DNA of 54,798 bases from an uncultured bacterium (GCA_902776615.1 CACYQU010000014.1:1-54798); one strand, 5' to 3'; positions 35,240 to 43,786 are shown, numbered from the stretch's first letter. Notes: generated from the sequence alone by a model not told the origin. Program-made: numbers and translations.

Positions 35240-35788
35240 ATGACAGACCTTACAGAAAAGACACTCGCGACCGAGCGCAAGTACACGGGGAAGATCATCA
35301 GCGTCGATCTCCTCGACATCGAGTTGCCAGACGGACGCAAGGCGAAGCGGGAGGTGATACGCCACGGCAACGCCGTCGCCATTCTTGCACGCCGTCCCGA
35401 CGGAAAATTCGTGTTCGTGAAACAATACCGCAAGGCGGCGGAAGAGTCGCTCATCGAGGTAATCGCCGGCGGACTCGAACCTGGCGAAGACCCGATAGAG
35501 GGCGCGAAACGCGAGACTGCCGAGGAAACCGGCTACGAGGTGACGAGCGTGAAGTTCCTCACAACAATCATATGCACGCCGGGATACTGCGAAGAGCGCA
35601 TCCACCTGTACTTTGCGGAACTCTCCGAATCGCCCCATGCCCAGGATCAGGACCCGGACGAAAATGTGTACCCCATCGTTCTCGCAGAGTCCGAAGTCGA
35701 GGATGGCATACGCAATGGCACGATCTTCGACTCAAAGACGCTCTCCGCGTGGCTCTGCTGGAAGATAGCGAAAGGACAAGCGCAATGA
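35240..35788 (+). CDS. Nudix hydrolase, ADP-ribose pyrophosphatase type
   Basis: Likely cleaves ADP-ribose to AMP and ribose 5-phosphate. The 182-residue protein carries a perfect Nudix box, GGLEPGEDPIEGAKRETAEETG (about residues 79-100), preceded by FVFVKQYRKAAEESLIEVIAG and REVIRHGNAVAIL, as in NudF/YffH-like ADP-sugar hydrolases. The C-terminal part ends with an aromatic helix (SAWLCWKIAKG). It begins 43 bases after the macrodomain gene. Together with that gene it would turn ADP-ribose derivatives into ribose 5-phosphate, the same product as the ribokinase upstream. Confidence 0.9.
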   Translation: MTDLTEKTLATERKYTGKIISVDLLDIELPDGRKAKREVIRHGNAVAILARRPDGKFVFVKQYRKAAEESLIEVIAGGLEPGEDPIEGAKRETAEETGYEVTSVKFLTTIICTPGYCEERIHLYFAELSESPHAQDQDPDENVYPIVLAESEVEDGIRNGTIFDSKTLSAWLCWKIAKGQAQ

Positions 35789-35846
35789 ACATGGAGCCGA
35801 GAGCGCAGTACATATAATTGCGCCAGGAGTAAGAGGGTGCAAAAAT

Positions 35847-36851
35847 ATGGCATCGGAAAAGGTCAGCTTGGGCGACGAGCAGAGCGCGGCTGTTGGCGGC
35901 GGATGGACCGCTATGCGCTATTATGGCGACGATGGGGCAAGCGTCGCCGAGATGCTTTCGTTCAAAGCAGTGTTCGACATCAATCCGTTCGAGGTCGGCA
36001 ATAAGCATGCGGAAGAGCGAAAGCGCTATGCGTCCAGAAGGCAGGCCGTGCTGGATGCGCTTTGTGTGAAGGAGCTTTTGCGGCGGAGTTTTTCGTCCCT
36101 CTCGAACGGAGAGATGCGCCGCGTGCTTCTGGCGCGGGCGCTTTTGAAATGTCCTGGGCGGCTTGTCGTTCACGACCCTTTTGACGGGCTTGACCCTGAC
36201 TGGCGTGCGAGGATGGGGCGGCTTTCCCGCATGATCCGCGAAACCGGCACCGAGCTTGTGCTGGAAGGCTCGCCGTCGGCGTGTGGCGTCCGGCCGGACC
36301 GTTCGTGGACGCAGCGCCGCATTGCAGGCGTCTCGTCAGGCGTGGCGAATCATTCGCCTGTGGTGGAGATGCGCGGAGTAAACGTGTCTTTCGGGCGCAG
36401 GACGCTGTTCAAGGATTTCGCCTGGACCGTCCGCGAGGGAGAACGGTGGATTCTGCGCGGTCCCAACGGAAGCGGCAAGACTACGCTTCTCGCGCTGATA
36501 ACCGGCGATTCGCCGATGTCATATGCATTCGACGTTCGACTTTTCGGCAAACGGCGCGGAGCGCACGGGGTGTCGCTCGCCAGTCTTCGCCGGCATGTCG
36601 GCGTGGTGTCAGCCGAGCGCGAGGCGGTTCTCGGCGAGCCGGTGGAGTCGCAGCTGGCGGCGGCGCTTGTTCCCGCGACGAGACTTCTGCTTCTCGACGA
36701 GCCATGCTGCAACATGTCCAGTAACAAGGCGCGGCGTATGCTTGACGCCGTATCGCGATGGCTCGACGCACACCCCAGGGTGGCGGCAGTTTGCGTGGCG
36801 CATTCCAGGGCGCAAGTGCCATCGGGTTTCGACCTCCAGATTATGCTATAA
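35847..36851 (+). pseudogene. Degenerate ModF-like tandem ABC ATPase
   Basis: Two ABC halves resemble E. coli ModF. The first begins after the Q-loop region, so its Walker A is gone, but it keeps the signature FSSLSNGEMRRVLLARALL and Walker B LVVHDPFDGLD. The second keeps Walker A GPNGSGKTTLLALITGD and Walker B LLLLDEPC, but the stretch with its signature is deleted (VSAEREAVLGEPVESQLAAALVPATRLLLLDEP). At 334 residues it is about two thirds of the normal 490. The frame is open, so it may be made, but each half lacks a key element. No modABC genes are near. Its 3' end contains the promoter of the next gene. Confidence 0.7.
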
Positions 36852-36852
36852 T
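36844..36852 (+). promoter_or_regulatory. Extended -10 of the agarase-like gene; exact leaderless geometry
   Basis: TGCTATAAT (36844-36852); the ATG is 6 bases later, so +1 should be the A of the start codon. It overlaps the last codons of the ModF-like remnant. Confidence 0.7.
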
Positions 36853-36858
36853 TGCGGT

Positions 36859-39621
36859 ATGATTCGATTGTCAATGGCATTGTCGTGCGCCTGTGCGGCG
36901 CTTTCGCTTTTCGCAAAACCGGTTGTGCTTGACGGCGCGACGTGGCGGGGAAATCCGTTCGACTGGGATTTCTCCGCCGACGGAAGCTCGGCGAGCACGC
37001 GCGGAACCGGCGATCTGCTTGTGAACAAAGGGGAAAATGCGAGCATAGTGGAAGTCTCGGCGCGGCTTGCGCCCGAGGCGGGCGGCACGAACGGGTGGTC
37101 CACTCTCGGCGTGGCTGTTGTCGCGGACGCCGACAATTTCTGGCATCTGGCGCTTGTGCAGGCGCCGCAGAATCCCGATGGCTCGCCAGGGAGGCGCTTC
37201 TTCGAGCTGTGTGAAATGCGCAATGGCGAATGGTTGGCGCATATGACCGACGGACTCGTTTGCTCGCATAAACGCGCAACCGGAACGTGGCGGTATGGCG
37301 AGGAGTACCGCGCGAACATCAAACTCGACGGCGACGGCGTAAGCGGAACAGTGCGCGACAGTTCCGGGAAGGTTTTGTTCGAGGCGGGCTTTCTGTTCCC
37401 GGACAAAGAGAAGGATGGCTCTGTGCGAGCCGTGACATTTGGGCGTCCGGCGCTGCATTCCAACGGAGGCTTCAAGGGGGCGTTCTCGCAGGTCGAAGCG
37501 CTCGCGAAGAAGCCTGCTGGCAAAACCCGCGCGAGGAAGTGCGCCCCGTATTCCTGCGACAGTTTCGCGGAAGGTGTCGCCGAGCGTGCCACCGGCTTTT
37601 TCCACATGGCGAAGATGGAGGACGGCCGCTGGTGGGCGATAGATCCGCTTGGACGCGGGATGGTGATGCTTGGCGTTGACCACGTGACATACCACGGCCA
37701 CAGAAGCGAACGCACCGGGAGGAGCATCCATCACGAGACGAACAAGGTGAAGTTTCCTCGCAAGGCCGATTGGGAAGAGGATGCCCTCGGCAAGTTGAAG
37801 GCGTGGGGCTTCAACATGCTTGGCGCCGGTTGCGACGCGGCGTTGTACCGGCGAGGGCTGGCGCATTCGATAAATCTGATCATGGGCGATGCGCTCTGCC
37901 GCGACGGGATGCCGCCGGAGTGCTGCATATGCCCGAACGAGCACCGCCCGTGCTCGGCGTTGCCGAACATGTTCCATCCCAAATTCCCCGCGTGGTGCGA
38001 TTACGTGGCGAGCCGCAAGTGCGCGCCAAACCGCGACGACCCGTGGCTTTTCGGGTATTTCCTGGACAACGAGCTTGCATGGTGGGGGCGGGGAACGCGC
38101 GACTGCGGCCTTTATGACGCCGTCGCCGCCCTGCCGGAGAGCCATCCTGCACGCGATGTGCAGTTGCGTTTTCTGCAGAAGCACGGCGTGGCGGAAGCGA
38201 CGCCGGAATTGAAGCTGGAGTTTCTGCGTCTTGCGGCGGAGCGCTATTTCAAGGTGATGTCAGCCGCGATACGCCGGCACGACCCGAACCACATGGTGCT
38301 TGGATGCCGTTTTGCCGGCGTGAACGGGGCGCATCCGGTAGTGTGGGAGACCGCCGGCAGATATTGCGATGTCGTCACGTTCAACTGCTACCCCTGGGCC
38401 GACCTCGACCGCAACGAGATGCGCATAGGCGCGGGGCGCTCCACAGATCGAATGGCCGATGCGTTCGAGCGGAAGAGCGCGCTTGCGAACCGTCCGATAC
38501 TGATAACGGAATGGTCGTTCCCTGCGCTGGACACCGGTCGTCCGTGCACTTACGGCGCAGGACAGCGTTTCCGTACGCAGGCGGAGCGCACGCGCGCCAC
38601 TGCTCTTTGCGCACGCACGATGCTCACATTGAAGTGTCTCATAGGCTACGACTACTTCATGTGGGTCGATCAGCCTGCGGCCGGTATCAGCGATGCATTC
38701 CCGGAAGACTCCAACTATGGACTGATAAGCGAAACGGGCGAACCTTACGCGGGACTGGTGTCGATGTTCGCGAGACTTCACAAGAATGTTGCCGCGTGGC
38801 GAACGGCTCCGCCGCCTGCGGTGATAGACGCCCCGCCTCCGGGCGGTCCGACGGCAAGCGACTTCATTGCGAGGTATCCGAAGGGCTCGGCGACGCTCGA
38901 GCGCCGCAAAGACCGTTTCACGGTGCGCAACGCGGCTGGGCTGGAAATATCCACGGCTGTCGGCGCCCGGCAGATGCTCGACTCGGTGCGGCTCGGCGGC
39001 AGAAGCGCCGGAACGTTTACCGCAATGGTGTGCGATACTGTTGACGGCAACAAGAGATGGCGAGACGCGGTTGAGGTTACAAACGTGCGCTGGCGCGAAG
39101 AGGACGGGCGCGGTTCGCTGACGGTCACGGCGGAAGGCGGCTCGAAGGCGTCCGGCTTTGCGATTACGCTGCGCATAACGCCGCTGGTTGACCGCCCGGC
39201 TTTTGTCGCCGAGCTGGTGCGCGTCGAGAATATCGGAGCGGAGCCGATAAACGTGTCGTCGTTCTTTTTCCGCGAGTATGCGCCGTACGCATCAAACGAC
39301 AAGCCGTTGAAAAGCGTGCCGAATCTTTGGAAGGGTTTGGCGCGCGACGCATGGTTTTCGCCGGAAGGCGAGCTTTACTATGGCGGGCTTACAACCGCGC
39401 CAACCGCGGCAAACTTCAGGTATGTAATCTCGGATGACGGCAATCACCAGCATCCCGACGCAGAGTTTACGCCGTTCGAGGCGCTTGTTCTCGCGCCAGG
39501 CCGCCGCTACGAGCCGAAGGGACTTGTGTGGATGCTTGCGGTATGCGGCAGCGATGGTGTCGATGGCTGGCGGCGCACGCTGTCGGAATACGACTTGCCC
39601 CCGCCCTTGCGCTCGCGGTAG
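36859..39621 (+). CDS. Secreted glycoside hydrolase, agarase/GH50-like, clan GH-A
   Basis: A 920-residue exported protein (signal peptide MIRLSMALSCACAALSLFA). Residues 20-230 form a beta-rich module (WHLALVQAP.., GYRANIKLDGDGVSG-like) typical of a LamG-type or CBM-like domain. The TIM-barrel part (about 240-650) starts RWWAIDPLGRGMVMLGVD. It has the probable acid/base Glu405 in GYFLDNELAWW and the nucleophile Glu551 in ILITEWSFPALD, the pattern of beta-agarase-like GH50 enzymes. A C-terminal beta domain follows. The true substrate is unknown and could be a galactan or an animal or algal glycan. A XylR-like regulator lies convergent just downstream. Confidence 0.78.
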   Translation: MIRLSMALSCACAALSLFAKPVVLDGATWRGNPFDWDFSADGSSASTRGTGDLLVNKGENASIVEVSARLAPEAGGTNGWSTLGVAVVADADNFWHLALVQAPQNPDGSPGRRFFELCEMRNGEWLAHMTDGLVCSHKRATGTWRYGEEYRANIKLDGDGVSGTVRDSSGKVLFEAGFLFPDKEKDGSVRAVTFGRPALHSNGGFKGAFSQVEALAKKPAGKTRARKCAPYSCDSFAEGVAERATGFFHMAKMEDGRWWAIDPLGRGMVMLGVDHVTYHGHRSERTGRSIHHETNKVKFPRKADWEEDALGKLKAWGFNMLGAGCDAALYRRGLAHSINLIMGDALCRDGMPPECCICPNEHRPCSALPNMFHPKFPAWCDYVASRKCAPNRDDPWLFGYFLDNELAWWGRGTRDCGLYDAVAALPESHPARDVQLRFLQKHGVAEATPELKLEFLRLAAERYFKVMSAAIRRHDPNHMVLGCRFAGVNGAHPVVWETAGRYCDVVTFNCYPWADLDRNEMRIGAGRSTDRMADAFERKSALANRPILITEWSFPALDTGRPCTYGAGQRFRTQAERTRATALCARTMLTLKCLIGYDYFMWVDQPAAGISDAFPEDSNYGLISETGEPYAGLVSMFARLHKNVAAWRTAPPPAVIDAPPPGGPTASDFIARYPKGSATLERRKDRFTVRNAAGLEISTAVGARQMLDSVRLGGRSAGTFTAMVCDTVDGNKRWRDAVEVTNVRWREEDGRGSLTVTAEGGSKASGFAITLRITPLVDRPAFVAELVRVENIGAEPINVSSFFFREYAPYASNDKPLKSVPNLWKGLARDAWFSPEGELYYGGLTTAPTAANFRYVISDDGNHQHPDAEFTPFEALVLAPGRRYEPKGLVWMLAVCGSDGVDGWRRTLSEYDLPPPLRSR

Positions 39622-39797
39622 CGGATGTTCCCGGTCATCATGAGGGTCGGCCCTTTTGCTTCCCAACAGGTGATTGACTTATAGTATTATGCTTGATATT
39701 GCTACCACTATGCTTGACTTTGATCAACCCCAGGGAACGCGGATGTTATCGCATATCCCGCCGGAAAAAGCAAGGGGGTGCCGCGAAAGCCCGTTTT
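39622..39797. other. Convergent intergenic region
   Basis: No gene is supported between the converging hydrolase and regulator genes. It contains a near-direct repeat TATGCTTGATATTG / TATGCTTGACTTTG (about 39688-39723) of unknown meaning. No classic terminator with a T run is visible for either gene. Confidence 0.5.
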
Positions 39798-40847
39798 TCA
39801 AGGGCCTGGCGGGGTCCCCCTCCGCTCTGTCATCGTATGGCCGAAGTGGCGCTTGTAGATGCGGCAGAGCTGATTGGCCGAGGTGAACTGCAGCTCCTTC
39901 GCGATGACGTTCGCGTTAGCGCCGGTCTTGAGCCGCCCCTGTACTTCTTCCATCCGCGCCTTTTCAATGGCGAGGTGGATCGTCGTGCCGGCAATCTGCG
40001 AAAAACGCAGTTCCGCCAGCCGCCGCGAGCAGCCGATGCGGGCGACCACTTCTTCCGGCGTGACGGCTCGGTGCCGGTTTTCGGATATGAAGTCGAGCGC
40101 GATCTTGACGAGCCTGGCAGCGGACACCGAGCGCGCCGTCGATTCGCCGGCGAACACTTCCTTCGCCGGTATGAGTACTTCGTGCGGACGGCTTTTCGAC
40201 TTTGGATGACCTAAGAGGAAGTTCAGTTCGCGCACGGCCTGATGCCCCATCATCCGCGAGTTGATGACTACGCTGGAAATGCTCATGCCGCATTTTTCGT
40301 GCTGAGAGACGTCGTGGTCCACGCCGACGACGGCGACCTGGGACGGCACGGATATTCCCTCCGCCCTGCAGGCGTTTATCACGTCGGCCGCGCGCATGTC
40401 GGACACCGCCGTCATCCGCTCGACGGAGTAGAACTGGTATTCCAGTTCGTGGACGTATCCGGCGGACTTGTATTTGCCGCGTTCGAGAAGATGCGTCGCG
40501 GCCCGTCTGCCGATGTCGGCGTTGTCGGTCCACACGGATGCCACGGCGTTGCAGCGGGCGGAGAGGCGCTTGTCCGTTATGTTGACGAGGACCGTGGGCA
40601 TATGCGATTGCGCGATGTGCTTCATAACGTCTTCGGAACCCGGCATGGAAAGTATCAGGCCATCGTATGGTCCGCCGCTGTCGTCGACAAGCGCGCTGCG
40701 TGATGTAAACAGCTTCGGCCTGATGTTGGTCAGATGCCAGTTGCGCGTGTTGGACATCTCGTCAAGCACTCCGCTGAAATGCTCCCTGCCCGCGAAGTCC
40801 CTCAGCGAATACACGGCCAGGACGTTGTAGTGGTCTTTGGGCTTCAT
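39798..40847 (-). CDS. XylR-like transcription regulator (LacI-type sensor plus AraC HTH)
   Basis: A 349-residue regulator. Residues 1-250 are a periplasmic-binding-protein-like sensor (MPTVLVNITDK.., RRAATHLLERGKYKSAGYV, VAVVGVDHDVSQHEKCGMSISSVVIN); residues 255-345 form the AraC DNA-binding domain (VARIGCSRRLAELRFSQIAG.., FTSANQLCRIYKRHFGHTM). This is the E. coli XylR arrangement. Between YQFYSVERM and TAVSDMRAADVINACR about 40 residues of the usual sensor are missing, so ligand binding may be changed or lost. It probably controls the nearby glycoside hydrolase. It is the only confident minus-strand gene in the window. Confidence 0.88.
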   Translation of the reverse strand: MKPKDHYNVLAVYSLRDFAGREHFSGVLDEMSNTRNWHLTNIRPKLFTSRSALVDDSGGPYDGLILSMPGSEDVMKHIAQSHMPTVLVNITDKRLSARCNAVASVWTDNADIGRRAATHLLERGKYKSAGYVHELEYQFYSVERMTAVSDMRAADVINACRAEGISVPSQVAVVGVDHDVSQHEKCGMSISSVVINSRMMGHQAVRELNFLLGHPKSKSRPHEVLIPAKEVFAGESTARSVSAARLVKIALDFISENRHRAVTPEEVVARIGCSRRLAELRFSQIAGTTIHLAIEKARMEEVQGRLKTGANANVIAKELQFTSANQLCRIYKRHFGHTMTERRGTPPGP

Positions 40848-40854
40848 GGCTGGA

Positions 40855-40863
40855 AGTATATCA
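40855..40863 (-). promoter_or_regulatory. Extended -10 of the XylR-like gene
   Basis: On the minus strand TGATATACT lies 7 bases before the ATG at 40847, again the leaderless geometry seen on the + strand. Confidence 0.6.
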
Positions 40864-40999
40864 TATTGTTGCGCAGAAAGGAATGTCGAGTTTGCATAAG
40901 CTGGCTATGTCATGTTGGGCTAAATCTATGCCGAAAGACAACGTTCCGACTGACTATGCGCTATCGCTTGGCGAAATCTTATGATTTTGATATCATATC

Positions 41000-41032
41000 G
41001 GACGCGAAGGGATAAGCATGGAGTTCGCGTCC
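41000..41032. repeat. 9-bp inverted repeat before the AAA/PD-(D/E)XK gene
   Basis: GGACGCGAA (41000-41008) pairs with TTCGCGTCC (41024-41032), loop 15 bases, located 24 bases upstream of the -10. It is a candidate operator. The rest of the 40864-41050 spacer shows nothing that I can name. Confidence 0.5.
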
Positions 41033-41055
41033 GCTGTCCATGATCTTCAGCTTTT

Positions 41056-41064
41056 TGGTATAAT
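41056..41064 (+). promoter_or_regulatory. Extended -10 of the AAA/PD-(D/E)XK gene
   Basis: TGGTATAAT; the ATG at 41072 follows 7 bases after it, predicting a leader of one base. Confidence 0.7.
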
Positions 41065-41071
41065 ACGCGGC

Positions 41072-42631
41072 ATGGAAAGAATAGCTACAGACACGTATTC
41101 ATTTGCGGACATTCGCAATGGAGGATTCGTCTATGTCGACAAGACGGCGATTCTGAAGACGCTGGCCGATGGTTCCCTCGGCAAGCAGTTCTTCGTCGCG
41201 CGTCCGCGGCGGTTCGGGAAGTCGCTCGCCATCTCCACTTTCCATTGCCTTTTCGAAGGACGCCGCGAGCTGTTCAAGGGTCTTGCCATAGAGCCTGAAT
41301 GGGACTGGTCGAAGATATATCCAGTCTTGAAGCTCGACATGGGTTCGTGTCAGGCTGCGTCGGTAAAGGATCTCTGGCGCAAGATCGACACAATGCTGGA
41401 ATCCGAGTCGCGCCGGCTCAAGACGCCCTTGCACGGGGAAGATGCGTCTGCGCGGTTTCGTTTCATGATCGAAGATCTTGCGGCCTCAAATCCCGACAGG
41501 AAGATGGTGCTGCTCGTCGACGAGTACGACAAGCCGCTTCTCGGGCATCTCGGCAGGGAAGACGTAAACGACATCCGCGACGCGCTCAAGGAGATCTACT
41601 CCGTCATCAAGACGTGCGAGGGATACCAGCGTTTCGCGTTCATCACGGGCGTGAGCAAGTTCTCGAAGGTGTCGATCTTCTCCGATCTCAACAACCTCAA
41701 CGAGTTCTCGATGGACGCGAGGGTGGCGCTTCTCTTCGGCTACACGCACGAGGAGGTGAAGGCGAACTTCCCGGAATCGCTCGCGGCGCTCGGCGAAAAG
41801 CTCGGACTCGATGCCGAGGCGACGTTCGCGAAGCTGGTGAAATGGTACGACGGCTACAGGTTCCATCAGGACGCCCAGCCAGTTTTCAATCCCGTCTCAA
41901 TCGGCAAGTGCCTTTCGTCGCGGCAGTTCGACCCCTATTGGTTCGAAACCGGGACGCCGTCGTTCCTGCTGCGGATGCTTGAGCGTGACCCGGTGCTGCT
42001 GGACGACATCGAGGTCTCGCAGACGTCGTTCTCCGTCTACGAGCCCGACAGACCGGCCTTGATGTCGCTTCTCTACCAGACTGGCTACCTTACGATCAAG
42101 GAGGCGCGCCAGGAGGGAGAGGAGCGAGTCTATCGGCTCGGCTGCCCGAACTACGAGGTCCGCAAGGCGTTCAACGAATCGCTGTCCGTCGAGTTCTCGC
42201 ATCTGGACACGTTCGACCACGCATCGCTCCTGAACCAGATGCTGGCCGCGCTGCGGCACGACGACGTGAACGACATGCTTGACGCTCTGTCGTGCTTCTT
42301 CGCGAACATCCCGGCGAACATCACGGTCAAGCGCGAGAAGTACTACCAGGCGCTTTTCTACGCGGTCTTCGTCCTTATTGGCGCACGCACATCGGCCGAG
42401 TGCTGGACCAACCGCGGCAGAGTCGACGCGGTCGTGGAGACGCCGTGCGGGATCTACGTCTTCGAGTTCAAGCTGAACGGCACGGCGGCGGAGGCTCTTG
42501 CGCAGATCAAGGAGAAGGGCTACCACGAGAAGTACCTGCGCGCCGGGAAGAAGGTCACTCTCGCAGGCGTTGCGTTCGACGCCGATATGCGCAACCTCTC
42601 CGACCGCAAGATCGAACAGTTGAATACGTAA
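41072..42631 (+). CDS. AAA-ATPase-like protein with PD-(D/E)XK nuclease domain (DUF1703 type)
   Basis: A 519-residue member of the widespread AAA-ATPase_like plus PDDEXK_9 family of gut bacteria. The N-terminus YSFADIRNGGFVYVDKTAIL is diagnostic. The P-loop-like element is VARPRRFGKSLAIST (about residues 42-56), Walker B is MVLLVDEYDKPLL, and FAFITGVSKFSKVSIFSDLNNL follows. The C-terminal nuclease-like core is RGRVDAVVETPCGIYVFEFKLNGTAAEALAQI, with the D..EFK catalytic pattern intact. The function is not established; mobile-element or defence roles are often proposed. ATG 41072 is chosen because it follows the promoter directly. Confidence 0.9.
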   Translation: MERIATDTYSFADIRNGGFVYVDKTAILKTLADGSLGKQFFVARPRRFGKSLAISTFHCLFEGRRELFKGLAIEPEWDWSKIYPVLKLDMGSCQAASVKDLWRKIDTMLESESRRLKTPLHGEDASARFRFMIEDLAASNPDRKMVLLVDEYDKPLLGHLGREDVNDIRDALKEIYSVIKTCEGYQRFAFITGVSKFSKVSIFSDLNNLNEFSMDARVALLFGYTHEEVKANFPESLAALGEKLGLDAEATFAKLVKWYDGYRFHQDAQPVFNPVSIGKCLSSRQFDPYWFETGTPSFLLRMLERDPVLLDDIEVSQTSFSVYEPDRPALMSLLYQTGYLTIKEARQEGEERVYRLGCPNYEVRKAFNESLSVEFSHLDTFDHASLLNQMLAALRHDDVNDMLDALSCFFANIPANITVKREKYYQALFYAVFVLIGARTSAECWTNRGRVDAVVETPCGIYVFEFKLNGTAAEALAQIKEKGYHEKYLRAGKKVTLAGVAFDADMRNLSDRKIEQLNT

Positions 42632-42736
42632 AGTGCAAAACGTTAAAGTGTAAAACGGTGGTGTCGCTTCGCGACGCAGTTTCTCCTATCGCAGGCAGGA
42701 AACCACTCCGCAACTTTACACTTTAAACTTTGCACT
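42632..42736. repeat. 105-bp element with 24-bp inverted ends
   Basis: The left end (42632-42656, AGTGCAAAACGTTAAAGTGT...) and right end (42713-42736) are near-perfect reverse complements. Inside is a small perfect hairpin, GTCGC-TTC-GCGAC (42663-42675). The element begins right at the stop codon of the preceding gene. No coding potential is seen. It looks like a non-autonomous mobile or REP/MITE-type element and may serve as a terminator. Confidence 0.7.
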
Positions 42737-42805
42737 CTTCATCCTTGTCATGCTGCAGATAGCGTCAACACCATCTGTGAAATTTTCGCATACCTGTCTT
42801 CGATA

Positions 42806-42884
42806 GAATACGGTGACAAAAATACTTATTGGATATTTGGAATACGGTGACAAAACAGATGTTTGTTATTAGGAATACGGTGAC
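42806..42884 (+). repeat. Three direct copies of GAATACGGTGAC, 33-34 bp apart
   Basis: Copies lie at 42806-42817, 42840-42851 and 42873-42884, close to three helical turns apart. The last ends 80 bases before the -10 of the toxin-antitoxin operon. The spacing suits cooperative protein binding on one face of the helix. Confidence 0.75.
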
Positions 42885-42963
42885 GGCCTGTTGCGTTTGA
42901 CAAAAATGAGGTTGCCCGGTTTGATGGATTCCTTTCCCCATTGCATTTCGTAATCCAATATAG

Positions 42964-42996
42964 TATAATGATACCGTTTTGAAACCCATAAAGGAG
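42964..42996 (+). promoter_or_regulatory. -10 and ribosome site of the toxin-antitoxin operon
   Basis: TATAAT at 42964-42969 and AAGGAG at 42991-42996, 6 bases before ATG 43003. Confidence 0.65.
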
Positions 42997-43002
42997 AATC
43001 CA

Positions 43003-43227
43003 ATGTCTGCGATACTTATCAAGAATGCGCCGAGTCGCGTACATGATTGGCTTAGACGCACGGCGACGGAAAGCCGCAGATCAATGACGCAGCAGGCAGT
43101 ATATTGCTTTGAGTGGTGCATGGAGAATATGGCAGAGCGACCGCATTTCCCTGCTCCGGTCATGCTCAAAGGCGGTAGATTGACTTTGGCGGAAATTGAT
43201 GCGGCCAGAAAGGCTGGGCGCAAATGA
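43003..43227 (+). CDS. Type II antitoxin, ribbon-helix-helix (FitA/VapB-like)
   Basis: A 74-residue protein. Residues 1-45 (ILIKNAPSRVHDWLRRTATESRRSMTQQAV) fit an Arc/FitA-type ribbon-helix-helix DNA-binding domain: a short strand, then two helices. The C-terminal part (PHFPAPVMLKGGRLTLAEIDAARKAGRK) should wrap the toxin. Such antitoxins repress their own operon together with the toxin. The stop overlaps the toxin ATG (ATGA), the usual arrangement. Confidence 0.82.
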   Translation: MSAILIKNAPSRVHDWLRRTATESRRSMTQQAVYCFEWCMENMAERPHFPAPVMLKGGRLTLAEIDAARKAGRK

Positions 43228-43628
43228 TTGTCGCCGACTCAAATCTGATAGCATCATGCGTTCTGGAAAGCACTGCGACAGAGTCCGCAAGGAACTTGCT
43301 CTCCGCTGACAGTGAATGGTACGTGCCACGCCTTTGGCGGTATGAAGTCACAAACATTTTGGCGACAATGATCAAAGCCAAAAGGCTGTCGGCAGAGTTG
43401 GCCACGTCGGTATTTGCAGCACTGGTTGAATCCCTAAAGGCTTATGAACGCGAACCCATGCCGGATGACGTGTTCTCCCTCGTGTCGGAACATGGCATAA
43501 CCGGATATGATGCGCAGTTTGTCGCGCTCGCCAGAGAATTGCATTGCCCTCTTTACACCCAAGACAAGGAACTTCTCGATAAGTTTCCTGATTGCGCAAA
43601 ACCCTATTACAGGGTCAGGAAGGGTTGA
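43224..43628 (+). CDS. VapC-like PIN-domain toxin
   Basis: A 134-residue PIN-domain ribonuclease. The acidic residues are in place: Asp in MIVADSN, Glu in LWRYEVTNIL, Asp in ITGYDAQFVALA and Asp in LYTQDKELL. VapC toxins cleave tRNA or rRNA when freed from the antitoxin. It is translated from an ATGA overlap with the antitoxin. Three spaced direct repeats upstream may be part of its control. Confidence 0.88.
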   Translation: MIVADSNLIASCVLESTATESARNLLSADSEWYVPRLWRYEVTNILATMIKAKRLSAELATSVFAALVESLKAYEREPMPDDVFSLVSEHGITGYDAQFVALARELHCPLYTQDKELLDKFPDCAKPYYRVRKG

Positions 43629-43786
43629 GGCCAGCTGCCATAATGCCGCGGTGCAACGCCTCCTCGTCGTGCGACGGATGGCGTCAGCACCCATTCCTTC
43701 AAGAGCATAATGAACGGGTGTTCAAAATAAGGAACTTTACGGTTTCGCTAATTGGAATGTAAAGGCTTGCGCGGCGAATGCGGAAA

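Noticed and set aside
39693..40214. Plus-strand open frame of 173 codons
   Set aside because: It is antisense to the XylR-like gene, which has a clear DNA-binding domain and promoter.
42806..42884. Mini-CRISPR with 12-bp repeats
   Set aside because: Repeats are too short and only three, with no cas genes and no leader.
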